NCBI RefSeq assembly: GCF_000220565.1
Contig: NZ_AFPM01000159.1
Coordinates: 1-64,000, forward strand
Length of the DNA: 64,000 nt
Reading direction: 5' to 3'
From: Oceanicola sp. S124
GTDB lineage: Bacteria; Pseudomonadota; Alphaproteobacteria; Rhodobacterales; Rhodobacteraceae
Shown: piece by piece, positions 38,357 through 46,902 of the stretch
How positions within the stretch are numbered: the first letter of the stretch is position 1
Layout: each line of letters opens with the position of its first letter
Notes under the pieces: generated by a model
Told to the model about the DNA's origin: nothing
What the model saw: the letters and a program-made list of their open reading frames with translations, nothing else
Databases searched by the model: none
Translations under genes and position numbers: made by a program

Positions 38357-39265
38357 ATGCAATTCATTGCCGTAGACTGGGGCAGCAGCCGCTTCCGCGC
38401 CTGGCGAATCGAGGCGGACGGGCAAATCAGAGACACGCGAGAAAGCGCTCAGGGTCTCAAATCCGTGACCGACGGGGGGTTCGAAGCCGTGCTGACGGGG
38501 GCCTGCGGCAGTTGGCTGGAAGACAGCCCCGAGAGCCCGGTGCTGATGTCGGGCATGATCGGCGCCCGTGGCGGCTGGATCGAGGCCCCCTATTGCCCCT
38601 GCCCCGCCGACATGCAGGCCGTCGGCGCGGCGGCGGTGAAGTTGACCGTCGCCGGTCGTCCCGCCGCGATCCTGCCCGGGGCCACCTGCACCGACACCCT
38701 TGGCCATGCGGATGTGATGCGCGGGGAAGAGGTGCAGATCTTCGGCGCCGCCGCGACCCTCGGCCTCCGCGATGCGGTGATCTGCATTCCCGGCACACAT
38801 GCCAAGTGGGCCGCGCTTGAGGGCGGACGGCTGACCGGCTTCCAGACCCATGTCACCGGAGAGCTCTTCGCCCTGCTGCGCGGCCAGAGCCTTGTCGGCG
38901 CCCTGGCCGAGGGCGATGCGGAGGATCCGCAGGCCTTCCTGGCGGGCGTCGATCACGGCCGCGCCACCCCGGCGGCCCATGCGGTCTTCGCCGCCCGCGC
39001 CGACACGCTGAACGGACGACTGGCGCCGACCTCGGCCTCGGCCTTCCTGTCGGGCGTGCTGATCGGCAACGAGTTGGCGGCGCGGCCGCAGACCGGCGGC
39101 GAGGTGCTGCTGCTGGCCACAGGCATCCTGGCAGAGCGCTACGGGCTGGCGCTGGATCACCTCGGCGTCGCCACCCGGCTGGTCGAGGCCAAGGCCGCCA
39201 CCCGCGCCGGTCAGATCATGGCCGCCCGCAGCCTCTGGCCCGAACGGCTGCCCGCGCGACCATGA
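38357..39265 (+). CDS. dgoK: 2-dehydro-3-deoxygalactonokinase
   Basis: Phosphorylates 2-keto-3-deoxygalactonate at O6 in the De Ley-Doudoroff galactose pathway. The 302-aa product has the ASKHA-type start QFIAVDWGSSRFRAW, the family-specific MRGEEVQIFGA and CIPGTHAKWA, and SASAFLSGVLIGNEL near the C-terminus. AAGGATGGAGAAA precedes the ATG. It leads a four-gene operon divergent from the dehydratase/transporter operon; its stop overlaps the next start by 4 bp. Confidence 0.94.
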   Translation: MQFIAVDWGSSRFRAWRIEADGQIRDTRESAQGLKSVTDGGFEAVLTGACGSWLEDSPESPVLMSGMIGARGGWIEAPYCPCPADMQAVGAAAVKLTVAGRPAAILPGATCTDTLGHADVMRGEEVQIFGAAATLGLRDAVICIPGTHAKWAALEGGRLTGFQTHVTGELFALLRGQSLVGALAEGDAEDPQAFLAGVDHGRATPAAHAVFAARADTLNGRLAPTSASAFLSGVLIGNELAARPQTGGEVLLLATGILAERYGLALDHLGVATRLVEAKAATRAGQIMAARSLWPERLPARP

Positions 39266-39618
39266 GCCTGCTTCCGGACGCTGCGCTGGACCACGTCGCC
39301 CAGCCCTGCCCCGACCTCGCGGCGGGGCGGGCCTTCTACGCGCGGCTCGGCTTCACGCCGGGCTTCGCCAAGCCGGGCCTGCATCAGATGGAGCTGGGCG
39401 CCTGCAAGATCGAGCTGATCGAAGGCGCGGTCCCGCCGCAAGCTGCGCCGGTGCCCGCCCATGTCGCCCTGCGGGTGCCCGATGCGCAGGCGGCCTATGC
39501 CAGGCTTGAGACTGCGGGCCTGCGGCCAGACGCCCCGCCCCGGCGCGGCGCCTCGGGCGTGCTGTTCTTCTTCCTGCGCGATCCCGCAGGCAACTGGATC
39601 GAGATCGTCTCGCCATGA
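39262..39618 (+). CDS. VOC (glyoxalase/bleomycin-resistance) fold protein
   Basis: Small 118-aa protein with the paired beta-alpha-beta-beta-beta VOC fold: ALDHVAQPCPDLAAGRAFYARLGF at the start and FLRDPAGNWIEIVSP at the end, containing the usual metal-ligand Glu. Its function is unknown. It is inserted between dgoK and a DMT transporter with ATGA overlaps on both sides, so it is tightly coupled to galactonate metabolism and might act on a sugar-acid or aldehyde by-product. No ligand is evident from the sequence. Confidence 0.85.
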   Translation: MSLLPDAALDHVAQPCPDLAAGRAFYARLGFTPGFAKPGLHQMELGACKIELIEGAVPPQAAPVPAHVALRVPDAQAAYARLETAGLRPDAPPRRGASGVLFFFLRDPAGNWIEIVSP

Positions 39619-40475
39619 CCTTCCGCAGTTCCGCCACCGGCGACATCGGCCCGGCTCTGCTGGCGCTGTTCTGCGGCGTCGCCTCCAGCGCCTGCCTCAA
39701 GGGAATGAGCCTGCCTGCCGGGCCCGCGATCACCCTAAGGGCGCTGATCGCGCTGACGCTGCTCTCGACCCTGGTCGTCTGGCGCTGGCGGCGTGGTGCG
39801 GGTGGTCCCCTCTCGCCCTCGGGCGCGCTGCGGGCCGGGCTGGACGGGCTGGCGGGGCTGACTTTCGCCCTGGCGGTCTTCGAACTGCCCCTCGGCCTGC
39901 TGGCGGCGATCCATGCCACGGTGCCGCTGGTCAGCGTGGCCCTGGCAGCGCTGATCCTGCGAGAACCGCTCGGCCCCCGGGTGCTGGTCGCCCTCGGGCT
40001 GGGGTTGGTCGGTATCCTGATCATCTCGGCCCCGGGGCTGGAGGCCTCGCCACGCGGGCTGGTGCTGGCCCTGGTCTCGGTCTTTGCCTATGCGGCGCGG
40101 GACCTCGTGACCCGGCGCCTGCGCCCCGGCACCGACATGGTGAAATCCGTCACCCTCTCGACCCTGCTGATCCTGCTGGGTGCGCTTCTGACGGCAAGCG
40201 GCGGGCTGATGCGCCCCTCGCCCCCCGACCTTGGCCTGCTGTTGCTGGCGGTGGCGGGGTTCCTCGGGGCCAACACCCTGATCATCACCGCCTTCCGCCG
40301 CGCCCCCGTCGCCCGCATCGCGCCGCTGCGCTATTCCAGCATCCTGTGGTCGCTGCTCTTCGACGCGCTGCTCTGGGCGCATGTCCCCGACCGCGCCACC
40401 TGGGCCGGCATCGCCCTGGTGGTCGGCGCCGGCGCAGTGCTGCTGGCCCCCCTTCCCCGCAAAAGGACCCCCTGA
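39615..40475 (+). CDS. EamA/DMT-family transporter
   Basis: Ten-helix drug/metabolite transporter, 286 aa, with two EamA halves (about residues 10-140 and 150-280). Typical segments are ALFCGVASSACLKGMSLPAG, HATVPLVSVALAALILREPLGPRVLVALGLGLVGILI and ILWSLLFDALLWAHVPDRATWAGIALVVGAGAVLL. It overlaps the VOC gene by 4 bp and is followed at once by dgoA. It may move a sugar acid or related metabolite, but EamA proteins are too varied to predict the substrate. Confidence 0.88.
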   Translation: MTFRSSATGDIGPALLALFCGVASSACLKGMSLPAGPAITLRALIALTLLSTLVVWRWRRGAGGPLSPSGALRAGLDGLAGLTFALAVFELPLGLLAAIHATVPLVSVALAALILREPLGPRVLVALGLGLVGILIISAPGLEASPRGLVLALVSVFAYAARDLVTRRLRPGTDMVKSVTLSTLLILLGALLTASGGLMRPSPPDLGLLLLAVAGFLGANTLIITAFRRAPVARIAPLRYSSILWSLLFDALLWAHVPDRATWAGIALVVGAGAVLLAPLPRKRTP

Positions 40476-41114
40476 ATGACCCTTTCCGACTGGTTGTCCC
40501 GCAATCCCCTGATCGCCATCCTGCGCGGCCTCACCCCCGACGAGGCCCTGCCCGTCGCCGAGGTGCTCGCCGAGACGGGCTTTCGCTGCCTGGAGGTGCC
40601 GCTGAACTCGCCCCGCGCGCTGGAGAGCATCACCCGGATCGCCCGCGAATGGGGCGACGGGATGCTGATCGGCGCGGGCACCGTGCTGCGCCCGGAAGAG
40701 GCGCGGGCCTGCGTCGCGGCGGGCGGGCGGATCGTCGTTTCGCCCAACACCGACGCTTCGGTGATCGCGGCGGGCGTGGCGGCGGGGGCCATCTGCCTGC
40801 CCGGCGCGGCCACCCCGACCGAAGCCTTCGCGGCCCTCGCCGCAGGTGCCCACGGCCTGAAGCTGTTCCCGGCCGAGGCCGCCTCTCCGGCCGTGCTGAA
40901 GGCCTGGCGGGCGGTGCTGCCGGCCGGCACCCCGGTGATCCCGGTCGGCGGGATCGATGCAGAGACCATGCCCCCCTGGCGCGCCGCCGGGGCAGCCGGC
41001 TTCGGCATCGGCGGATCGCTCTACGCGCCCGGCCGGGGGCTGGACGAGGTGCGCCGGCGCGCCGAGGCCCTGCAGGCGGGGCTGGCACTGACCTCGGGAA
41101 GCGGATCGGCCTGA
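40476..41114 (+). CDS. dgoA: 2-dehydro-3-deoxy-6-phosphogalactonate aldolase
   Basis: Cleaves KDPGal to pyruvate and glyceraldehyde-3-phosphate, the last step of the De Ley-Doudoroff pathway. The 212-aa product has the KDPG/KDPGal aldolase pattern: PLIAILRGLTPDEA (Arg17), catalytic Glu40 in CLEVPLNSP, and Schiff-base Lys129 in HGLKLFPAEA. The VPLNSP and FPAEAASP motifs favour DgoA over the KDPG aldolase Eda. It begins immediately after the transporter stop and ends the operon; a large hairpin follows at 41195. Confidence 0.93.
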   Translation: MTLSDWLSRNPLIAILRGLTPDEALPVAEVLAETGFRCLEVPLNSPRALESITRIAREWGDGMLIGAGTVLRPEEARACVAAGGRIVVSPNTDASVIAAGVAAGAICLPGAATPTEAFAALAAGAHGLKLFPAEAASPAVLKAWRAVLPAGTPVIPVGGIDAETMPPWRAAGAAGFGIGGSLYAPGRGLDEVRRRAEALQAGLALTSGSGSA

Positions 41115-41194
41115 GGCCACAGGAGGCCCCGGCGCCCGATGGGTCGCATGACCGCACCATCGCAGCCGGATCGCCAGCCTTGCCAAAAGGTATT

Positions 41195-41225
41195 GGCGCC
41201 CTGCCGGGGGGGATGGCAGGGCGCC
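41195..41225. terminator. Hairpin between convergent dgoA and apt
   Basis: GGCGCCCTGCC pairs perfectly with GGCAGGGCGCC (11 bp) around a 9-nt loop, in the 205-bp gap between convergent genes. There is no proper T-run on the plus strand; the minus strand has AATACCTTTT after it. It is probably a bidirectional transcription barrier. Confidence 0.55.
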
Positions 41226-41319
41226 GACGGTCCCTGAGGATCCGTGCAAGCAGGTCCGGGTCCCGACCCGGTTCCTACAGCGCTAGGCCCAATTCCTTGA
41301 GAAAGTGTTTAGATCGCCC

Positions 41320-41850
41320 TCAGAGCCCGTCGAATTCGCAGAGGGTCACGACCTCCATGCCCAGCCCCTCGAGCCGGCGCCGCCCGCCCAGCTCGGGCAG
41401 GTCGACCACGAAGGCACAGGAGGCAATCTCTCCGCCCAGCCTCTCGATCAGCTTGATGCCCGCCTCGGCGGTGCCGCCGGTGGCCAGCAGGTCGTCGACC
41501 AGCAGCACGGTCTCGCCCGGGGCGATGGCATCCTCGTGGATCTCGACCTCGGCCTGGCCATATTCCAGCGTGTAGCTTTCGCCGATCGTGGCACCGGGCA
41601 GCTTGCCCTTCTTGCGCACGGGAACGAAGCCGAGGCCCAGCTGGTGCGCGATGGCGCCCCCGAGGATGAAGCCGCGCGCCTCCAGCCCGACGACCTTGTC
41701 GATGCGGCGACCGGCATAGGGGTGCAGCATCTGGTCCACCGCCAGTCGCAGCCCGCGCGGATCGGCAAAGAGCGTGGTGACATCGCGGAACAGGATTCCC
41801 TCGTGGGGGAAGTCCGGGATGGTGCGGATGTAGTCCTTGACGGTCTTCAT
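41320..41850 (-). CDS. apt: Adenine phosphoribosyltransferase
   Basis: Salvages adenine to AMP with PRPP. The 176-aa form starting [20 protein letters not shown] is the usual alphaproteobacterial N-terminus; an ATG four codons earlier (41862) is possible, but GGAG sits 7 bases before 41850. The PRPP-binding motif is [17 protein letters not shown], and [14 protein letters not shown] marks the adenine-binding loop. mtnP, which releases adenine from methylthioadenosine, lies just upstream on the same strand, so the two act in sequence. Confidence 0.95.
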   Translation of the reverse strand: MKTVKDYIRTIPDFPHEGILFRDVTTLFADPRGLRLAVDQMLHPYAGRRIDKVVGLEARGFILGGAIAHQLGLGFVPVRKKGKLPGATIGESYTLEYGQAEVEIHEDAIAPGETVLLVDDLLATGGTAEAGIKLIERLGGEIASCAFVVDLPELGGRRRLEGLGMEVVTLCEFDGL

Positions 41851-41989
41851 CGGGCTCTCCATGGCAAGCGCGGCGGCGTTGCAATCGTGATGCAGCAGCC
41901 TGCCTTGTGGCGCAAGCCTGCAGCCGGCCCTGTCGCCATGACCCGAGGCGGGGTGTGACCCTTGTGCCGAGGCGCGGTGGCCGGCCCGG

Positions 41990-42020
41990 GGCGTAGGGTG
42001 GGTGGCAACCCACCGTCCGG
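41990..42020. repeat. Short palindromic intergenic repeat, copy 1
   Basis: GGCGTAGGGTGGGTGGCAAC followed by CCACCGTCCG forms a small palindrome (GTGGGT-GGC-AACCCAC). It lies 10 bp beyond the mtnP stop, and a near-identical copy is at 55245. Such GTAGGGTGGG palindromes may act as 3'-end structures. The 179-bp gap between apt and mtnP holds nothing else recognised. Confidence 0.6.
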
Positions 42021-42029
42021 CGGCACCGC

Positions 42030-42929
42030 CTAGCCCAGCACCCGCCCCGCCACGGTCGAGAGCTTGGCCACCAGCGCCGGGTCGCGGTGCTCGGGCGCGG
42101 TCAGCAGGGCATGATCCAGCGCGTGATCGCAGCCGGTGCCGCAGCCACCGCGCGCTGCCCCGGCGAGTGCTGCTGCGAGGGCCGCCACGGTGGCGCGGGC
42201 ATTGGCCCCGTTGGCCGCCAGCACCCGGCGGATCGCGGTCACGTCGACCTCGCCGTGGTCGGGATGCCAGCTGTCATAGTCGGTGACCATGGCCAGCGAG
42301 GCATAGTGCAGCTCGGCCTCGCGGGCCAGCTTGGCTTCGGGCATGTTGGTCATGCCGATCACGTCGGTGCCCCAGTGATCGCGATACATGCGGCTCTCGG
42401 CCAGGGTCGAGAACTGAGGCCCCTCCATCGCCAGGTAGGTGCCGCCCTCGTGGACCATCACGCCCGCGCTCCGCGCCGCCCCAGCCGCCAGCGCAGCAAG
42501 GTCCGCGCAGACCGGGTGGGCCAGAGAGACATGGGCAACGCAGCCCGAGGTGAAGAAACTCTTGCCACCGCGGATGGTGCGGTCGATGAACTGGTCGACC
42601 AGCACGAAGTCCCCCGGCGCCATCGCCTCGCGGAACGACCCGCAGGCCGAGACCGACAGGACGTGGCTGACGCCAAGCTGCTTCAGCGCGTCGATATTCG
42701 CCCGGTACGGCACTTCGGAGGGCGACAGGACATGGCCGCGCCCGTGCCGGGGCAGGAAGGCCAGCTCCAGCCCCGCCAGCCGGCCGGTCAGGATCTCGTC
42801 CGACGGATCGCCCCAGGGGGTTTCAAGCCGCAGCCATTGCGCGCCCTCCAGCCCGTCCACCCCGTAGACCCCCGAGCCCCCGATCACGCCCAGTTTCACC
42901 CCGGGGTTCCCCCCTGCCATGTCGGCCAT
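42030..42929 (-). CDS. mtnP: S-methyl-5'-thioadenosine phosphorylase
   Basis: Phosphorolyses methylthioadenosine to adenine and methylthioribose-1-phosphate. The 299-aa protein begins [20 protein letters not shown] after AGGAGGTAGGC. Phosphate and substrate motifs include [47 protein letters not shown] and [17 protein letters not shown] with [20 protein letters not shown] far longer open frame on this strand, reaching 44912, is only a shadow of the SulP gene and is discarded. Its adenine product is used by Apt downstream. Confidence 0.95.
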   Translation of the reverse strand: MADMAGGNPGVKLGVIGGSGVYGVDGLEGAQWLRLETPWGDPSDEILTGRLAGLELAFLPRHGRGHVLSPSEVPYRANIDALKQLGVSHVLSVSACGSFREAMAPGDFVLVDQFIDRTIRGGKSFFTSGCVAHVSLAHPVCADLAALAAGAARSAGVMVHEGGTYLAMEGPQFSTLAESRMYRDHWGTDVIGMTNMPEAKLAREAELHYASLAMVTDYDSWHPDHGEVDVTAIRRVLAANGANARATVAALAAALAGAARGGCGTGCDHALDHALLTAPEHRDPALVAKLSTVAGRVLG

Positions 42930-43109
42930 GCCTACCTCCTGTCCGATCTGCCATGCCGTCGGGCCCGAGGATGCCTCCGCCCCCCCCGCCACCGCAAGGC
43001 CGCCCGGCCCGCGCGGCCACACAGCCTGTCTTTTCAGGCCCGGAAGCTTGTCGCATCGGGGCAAACCCGCTATCGCAGGCGGCAAAGCCCATCCCGTACA
43101 GGACAAGAC

Positions 43110-44744
43110 ATGCGCAAAGCCATCCTGTCGGCCTTTGCTGGCCGCATCACCCTGCCAGACCTCCGCCTCGCGCCGACCACCAGCGACGCGCTTTCCCCGG
43201 ACCGGCTGCGGATCGAGATCCTCTCGGGTCTGACTGTCGCCCTGGCGCTGGTGCCCGAGGCGGTGGCCTTCGCCTTCGTCGCAAATGTCCACCCGCTGGT
43301 CGGCCTCTACGCGGCCTTCATCATCGGCCTGGTCACTGCCGTCCTGGGCGGCCGGCCCGGCATGATCTCGGGCGCCACCGGGGCGATTGCGGTGGTCATC
43401 GTCAGCCTCGTCGCGACCCACGGGGTGGAGTATCTCTTTGCCGCCGTGGTGCTGATGGGTCTGATCCAGGTCTTCGTCGGCGTGATGAGGTGGGGCAAGT
43501 TCATCCGGCTGGTGCCGCACCCGGTGATGCTGGGCTTCGTCAACGGTCTGGCCATCGTGATCTTCCTCGCGCAGCTGACCCAGTTCAAGGTTCCGGGCAC
43601 CGCCGAGGCCGGGGGTCATGGCGCCACGGGGGGCGAATGGCTTGCCGGCGGGCCCCTGGTGCTGATGCTGGGCCTTGTCGCGCTGACCATGGCGGTGATC
43701 CACTTCATTCCGCGCGTGACCAAGCTGATCCCGGCGCCGCTGGCCGGCATCCTGATCACCGCGCTGATCGTCATCGGCCTTGGCCTGGACGTGCCGCGCG
43801 TCGGCGACATGGCCAGCATCGAGGGCACCCTGCCGCCCTTCCACATCCCCATGGTGCCGCTGACCTGGGAGACCTTCCAGATCATCCTGCCCTATGCGAT
43901 CATCATGGCCGCCGTCGGCCTGATCGAAAGCCTGCTGACCCTGAACCTTGTCGGCGAGATGACCGGCCAGAAGGGCGGCGCCAGCCAAGAGTGCGTGGCC
44001 CAGGGCACGGCCAATATCATCACCGGCTTCTTCGGCGGCATGGGGGGCTGCGCGATGATCGGCCAGTCGATGATCAACGTGAAATCCGGTGGCCGGACCC
44101 GCATCGCCGGCATCGTCGCCGCGCTGCTGCTGCTCTGCTTCATCCTCTTCGCCTCGCCGCTGATCGAACAGATCCCGCTGGCGGCGCTGGTCGGGGTGAT
44201 GTTCATGGTGGTGATCGGCACCTTCGCCTGGAACAGCTTCAAGATCCTGACCAAGGTGCCGCTGACCGATGCCGTGGTGATCGTGCTGGTGACCGTGATC
44301 ACCGTGATGACCGACCTCGCCACCGCCGTGGTCGCCGGGGTCATCGTCTCGGCCCTGGCCTATGCCTGGAACAACGCCCGCCGGATCCATGCCACCACCC
44401 ATGAGACCCCCGAGGGCGCCAAGGTCTACAAGATCAACGGTCCGCTGTTCTTCGGCTCGACCGACGGCTTCACCGAGCTGTTCCGCCCCGAGACCGATCC
44501 GGCACTGGTGATCGTCGACTTCGAGGGCTCGCGCGTGGTCGACCAGTCCGCCCTGCAGGCCATTGAAACCGTCGCCGCCAAGTACGAGGCCGAGGGCAAG
44601 ACCCTCCAGCTGCGCCACCTCAGCCGCGATTGCCATCGCCTGCTGAAGAAGGCCGGGCACCTGATGGTCGACAGCTCGGACGACCCCGACTACGAGCTGG
44701 CGGTGGATTACAACGTCCGCACGGGCATTCTGGGCGGGCACTGA
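43110..44744 (+). CDS. SulP-family anion transporter with STAS domain
   Basis: Inner-membrane anion transporter of 544 aa. The N-terminal signature is LTVALALVPEAVAFAFVANVHPLVGLYAAF, with about ten to eleven helices to residue 430, followed by a C-terminal STAS domain (VYKINGPLFFGSTDGFTELF, ending about residue 530). The FFGGMGGCAMIGQSMINVKSGGRTRIAG segment is typical of bacterial SulP carriers. The substrate may be sulfate, bicarbonate or another anion. The chosen ATG (43110) follows AGGAC; the open frame extends back through the opposite-strand mtnP but is not coding there. It is divergent from mtnP and followed by a terminator. Confidence 0.92.
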   Translation: MRKAILSAFAGRITLPDLRLAPTTSDALSPDRLRIEILSGLTVALALVPEAVAFAFVANVHPLVGLYAAFIIGLVTAVLGGRPGMISGATGAIAVVIVSLVATHGVEYLFAAVVLMGLIQVFVGVMRWGKFIRLVPHPVMLGFVNGLAIVIFLAQLTQFKVPGTAEAGGHGATGGEWLAGGPLVLMLGLVALTMAVIHFIPRVTKLIPAPLAGILITALIVIGLGLDVPRVGDMASIEGTLPPFHIPMVPLTWETFQIILPYAIIMAAVGLIESLLTLNLVGEMTGQKGGASQECVAQGTANIITGFFGGMGGCAMIGQSMINVKSGGRTRIAGIVAALLLLCFILFASPLIEQIPLAALVGVMFMVVIGTFAWNSFKILTKVPLTDAVVIVLVTVITVMTDLATAVVAGVIVSALAYAWNNARRIHATTHETPEGAKVYKINGPLFFGSTDGFTELFRPETDPALVIVDFEGSRVVDQSALQAIETVAAKYEAEGKTLQLRHLSRDCHRLLKKAGHLMVDSSDDPDYELAVDYNVRTGILGGH

Positions 44745-44766
44745 TAGCCATTGCAGAGACGACAAG

Positions 44767-44798
44767 GGGCCGGGGCGGGAGATCGCACCGGCCCTTTT
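44767..44798 (+). terminator. Rho-independent terminator after the SulP gene
   Basis: GGGCCGG pairs with CCGGCCC around a 14-nt loop and is followed by TTTTC. It starts 22 bp past the stop codon. Confidence 0.85.
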
Positions 44799-44837
44799 CA
44801 CATCGTGACTGCCGGCGGGATGTGACGAAGGAGGGCG

Positions 44838-45040
44838 TTCTGCCCCTCCCGCCGCTGATTGGCGGCAAACGGAAAGGAAACGGGGGCCCTGCCCAGCCAC
44901 CGCCGGGTACATACGGAAAGGTAGTGGGGGGCTCTGCCCCTTCCGTCGCCGGATGGCGACATATTGAAAAAGGGGCGGGGGGCTCTGCCCCCCCGCGCGT
45001 GCCGCGCTCCCCCCGGAGTATTTTCAGCCTGGTGATGGGA
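44838..45040 (+). repeat. Degenerate tandem stem-loop units ending in a GAGTATTTTCAGCC element
   Basis: Three units of about 45-50 bp follow each other (44838, 44885, 44929). Each begins with CTGCCC, holds a short internal hairpin (for example GTCGCC-GGAT-GGCGAC) and ends GGAAAGG/GAAAAAGG with a G-run. The array ends in GGGGGGCTCTGCCCC and then CCGGAGTATTTTCAGCCTGG followed by TGATG (45011-45036). This fills the 391-bp gap between the SulP and APH-like genes; no gene is present. Confidence 0.75.
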
Positions 45041-45135
45041 CTTGCGCGCCACACCCGGCGGCAAGGTTGAGACCCGGCCGTCATGCCCAGGGGCGCTGTC
45101 ACCTGCCTGTGACATGCTGACGGCAGGAGGGTCCC

Positions 45136-46050
45136 ATGACGTTCATCGCAGACAAGGACGGGCGGATCGACCTGCCCGTCGACTTCGTGGCCGCGCTGCT
45201 GGCCGAGCAGTTCCCTGAGTGGCGGGACGAGAGCCTGCGACCGCTCCTTCCGGGCGGCTGGACCAACCGTGCCTTCCGGCTGGGCGAGACCAAGCTGCTG
45301 CGCTTTCCGACCGCACACCGCTACGGCGCATTGCCCGAGAGGGAACGGCGCTGGCTGCCGTTGCTGGCGCCGCAGCTGTCGCTGGCCATTCCCCGGGTCG
45401 TGGCACTTGGCACCCGGGGGCGTGGCTACCTGTGGTCGTGGCTGATCACCGAGTGGATCGAGGGCCAGCCCGTCTCGTGCCACACCGTACCCGATGCCGA
45501 GGCGCTGGCCCGGGACCTTGCCCGTTTCCTGCGTCAATTGCAGGCCATTGCGCCCCCCTCTGGCGTGCCACTGCCCCTGCCCGGCCCGGTGACCTTCCAC
45601 CGTGGCGGCGACCTGGCGGTCTATGACGCCGAGACCCGGGCAGCCCTTGCCGCGCTCTCGGGACGGATCGACACCGGTGCGGGGGCCGCGCTCTGGGATC
45701 GCGCGCTCGCCGAGCGCTGGCAGGGGCGGCCGGTCTTCACCCATGGCGACCTGACGCCCGAGAACATGCTGGCCCGGGACGGGCGGCTGGTGGCTGTGAT
45801 CGACTGGGGCAACCTGGCCTATGGCGACCCTGCCTGTGACCTGGTGATGACCTGGAGCCATTTCGACGGCACCGCCCGGGAGGTCTTCCGGGAGGCCCTG
45901 GACCAGCCCCCCGGAACCTGGGCGCGGGCCCGGGGCTGGGCCTTCTGGAAGGCCGCCAAGGTGCTTGCCGGACAGGATGGCAACCAGCGCGGCGCCGGGC
46001 AGGCGCTGGCGCTGATCGAGACCCTGCTGGCCGAGGACCGGAACCTTTAG
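45136..46050 (+). CDS. Aminoglycoside phosphotransferase-family kinase (APH fold)
   Basis: Small-molecule kinase of 304 aa. The phosphotransferase loop is VFTHGDLTPENMLARDGRLV (Asp205, Asn210) followed by VIDWGNLAYGDPACDL (Asp223). The N-terminal lobe has GWTNRAFRLGETKLLRFPT in place of a nucleotide-binding loop. APH-fold proteins of this kind phosphorylate many small molecules (antibiotics, homoserine, choline, sugars); nothing shows that this one confers drug resistance. AGGAGGG precedes the ATG. It stands alone between a repeat-filled gap and a convergent acetyltransferase gene. Confidence 0.85.
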   Translation: MTFIADKDGRIDLPVDFVAALLAEQFPEWRDESLRPLLPGGWTNRAFRLGETKLLRFPTAHRYGALPERERRWLPLLAPQLSLAIPRVVALGTRGRGYLWSWLITEWIEGQPVSCHTVPDAEALARDLARFLRQLQAIAPPSGVPLPLPGPVTFHRGGDLAVYDAETRAALAALSGRIDTGAGAALWDRALAERWQGRPVFTHGDLTPENMLARDGRLVAVIDWGNLAYGDPACDLVMTWSHFDGTAREVFREALDQPPGTWARARGWAFWKAAKVLAGQDGNQRGAGQALALIETLLAEDRNL

Positions 46051-46117
46051 GATCCGGCCCCCGATGCGCTGGCCCCAGACGCATCGCCCCCGACGCATCG
46101 CCCCAGAAAACGCCGGC

Positions 46118-46762
46118 CTAGGGCGCGAAGGCCTCCAGCGCGGTCACGTCGCCATGCTCCAGCGCGGCACGGGCAGCGACGATCCTGTCCTCGGGCCAGT
46201 GCCACCAGGCGAGGGTGAGCAGCCGGGCAATCGCCTCGGGCGCGAAACGAAGCCTGACCACCCGGGCGGGGTTGCCGGCGACCACGGCATAATCCGGCAC
46301 CTCGCCGCGCACCACGGCGCCGGCACCGATGATTGCCCCATGGCCGATGCGCGCTCCCGGCAGCACCATGGCGCCGTGGCCCAGCCAGACATCATGGCCG
46401 ACCACCGTATCGCGGCGGTCGGGCTGATACTCCTCGCTCGCGGTGCCATCGAAGACCGGGAAGGGATAGGTCGAGACCCCGGCCATGAGGTGATTGGCCG
46501 AGGAAGTGATGAAGTGCACCCCATGGGCGATCTGGCAGAAGCGGCCGATCCGCAGATGCTCTTTCGAGAAGGGGAAGAGATAGGGCGCGAGGCGACTGGC
46601 CCAATCCTCGGGAGGGTCGAAATCCGACGCATAAGTGTAATCCCCCACCTCGAAGTTCGGATGGGCGATCAGCGGTTTCAGCAGGACGGTGCCGGTGATC
46701 GGCGTGCCGTCGGGCATGGACAGGGGAAAGGCGCCGTCGGGCGCGGGAAGGGCGTGAGGCAT
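46118..46762 (-). CDS. Hexapeptide-repeat xenobiotic acetyltransferase-like protein (XAT/CatB family)
   Basis: Left-handed beta-helix acyltransferase of 214 aa. The order FEVGDYTYASDF, LRIGRFCQIAHGVHFITSSANHLMAG, TVVGHDVWLGHGAMVLPGARIGHGAIIGAGAVV, VVAGNPARVVRLRF is that of the VatD/CatB xenobiotic acetyltransferases, with the catalytic His in ANHLM. Such proteins can inactivate chloramphenicol or streptogramins, but many members have other acceptors. AAGGAGG precedes the start. It is 140 bp downstream of the flavin reductase gene on the same strand. Confidence 0.88.
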   Translation of the reverse strand: MPHALPAPDGAFPLSMPDGTPITGTVLLKPLIAHPNFEVGDYTYASDFDPPEDWASRLAPYLFPFSKEHLRIGRFCQIAHGVHFITSSANHLMAGVSTYPFPVFDGTASEEYQPDRRDTVVGHDVWLGHGAMVLPGARIGHGAIIGAGAVVRGEVPDYAVVAGNPARVVRLRFAPEAIARLLTLAWWHWPEDRIVAARAALEHGDVTALEAFAP

Positions 46763-46902
46763 GGAACCTCCTTCAAAACACGTGAGGATTTCAGGGTTTC
46801 AAAGGTGCTGGTCCATCGCTCCCTCCATTGGTTGCCGGCGCAGGCTAGCATGGTTCACGCCCTGGCGAAAGGCGCCCCGGGCCAGGCCGCCACGACGGCG
46901 CG

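Noticed and set aside
42087-43109. N-terminal extension of the SulP frame through the mtnP region
   Set aside because: This part is antisense to mtnP. SulP homology and a ribosome-binding site begin at 43110.
42030-44912. 960-codon minus-strand open frame covering both the mtnP and SulP regions
   Set aside because: Only its last 299 codons encode MtnP with a good start at 42929; the rest is antisense to the SulP transporter and Asp/His/Gln-rich without any motif.
45136-46762. Calling the APH-like and XAT-like genes antibiotic-resistance genes
   Set aside because: Both folds have many non-resistance members and nothing in the sequence shows a drug substrate.
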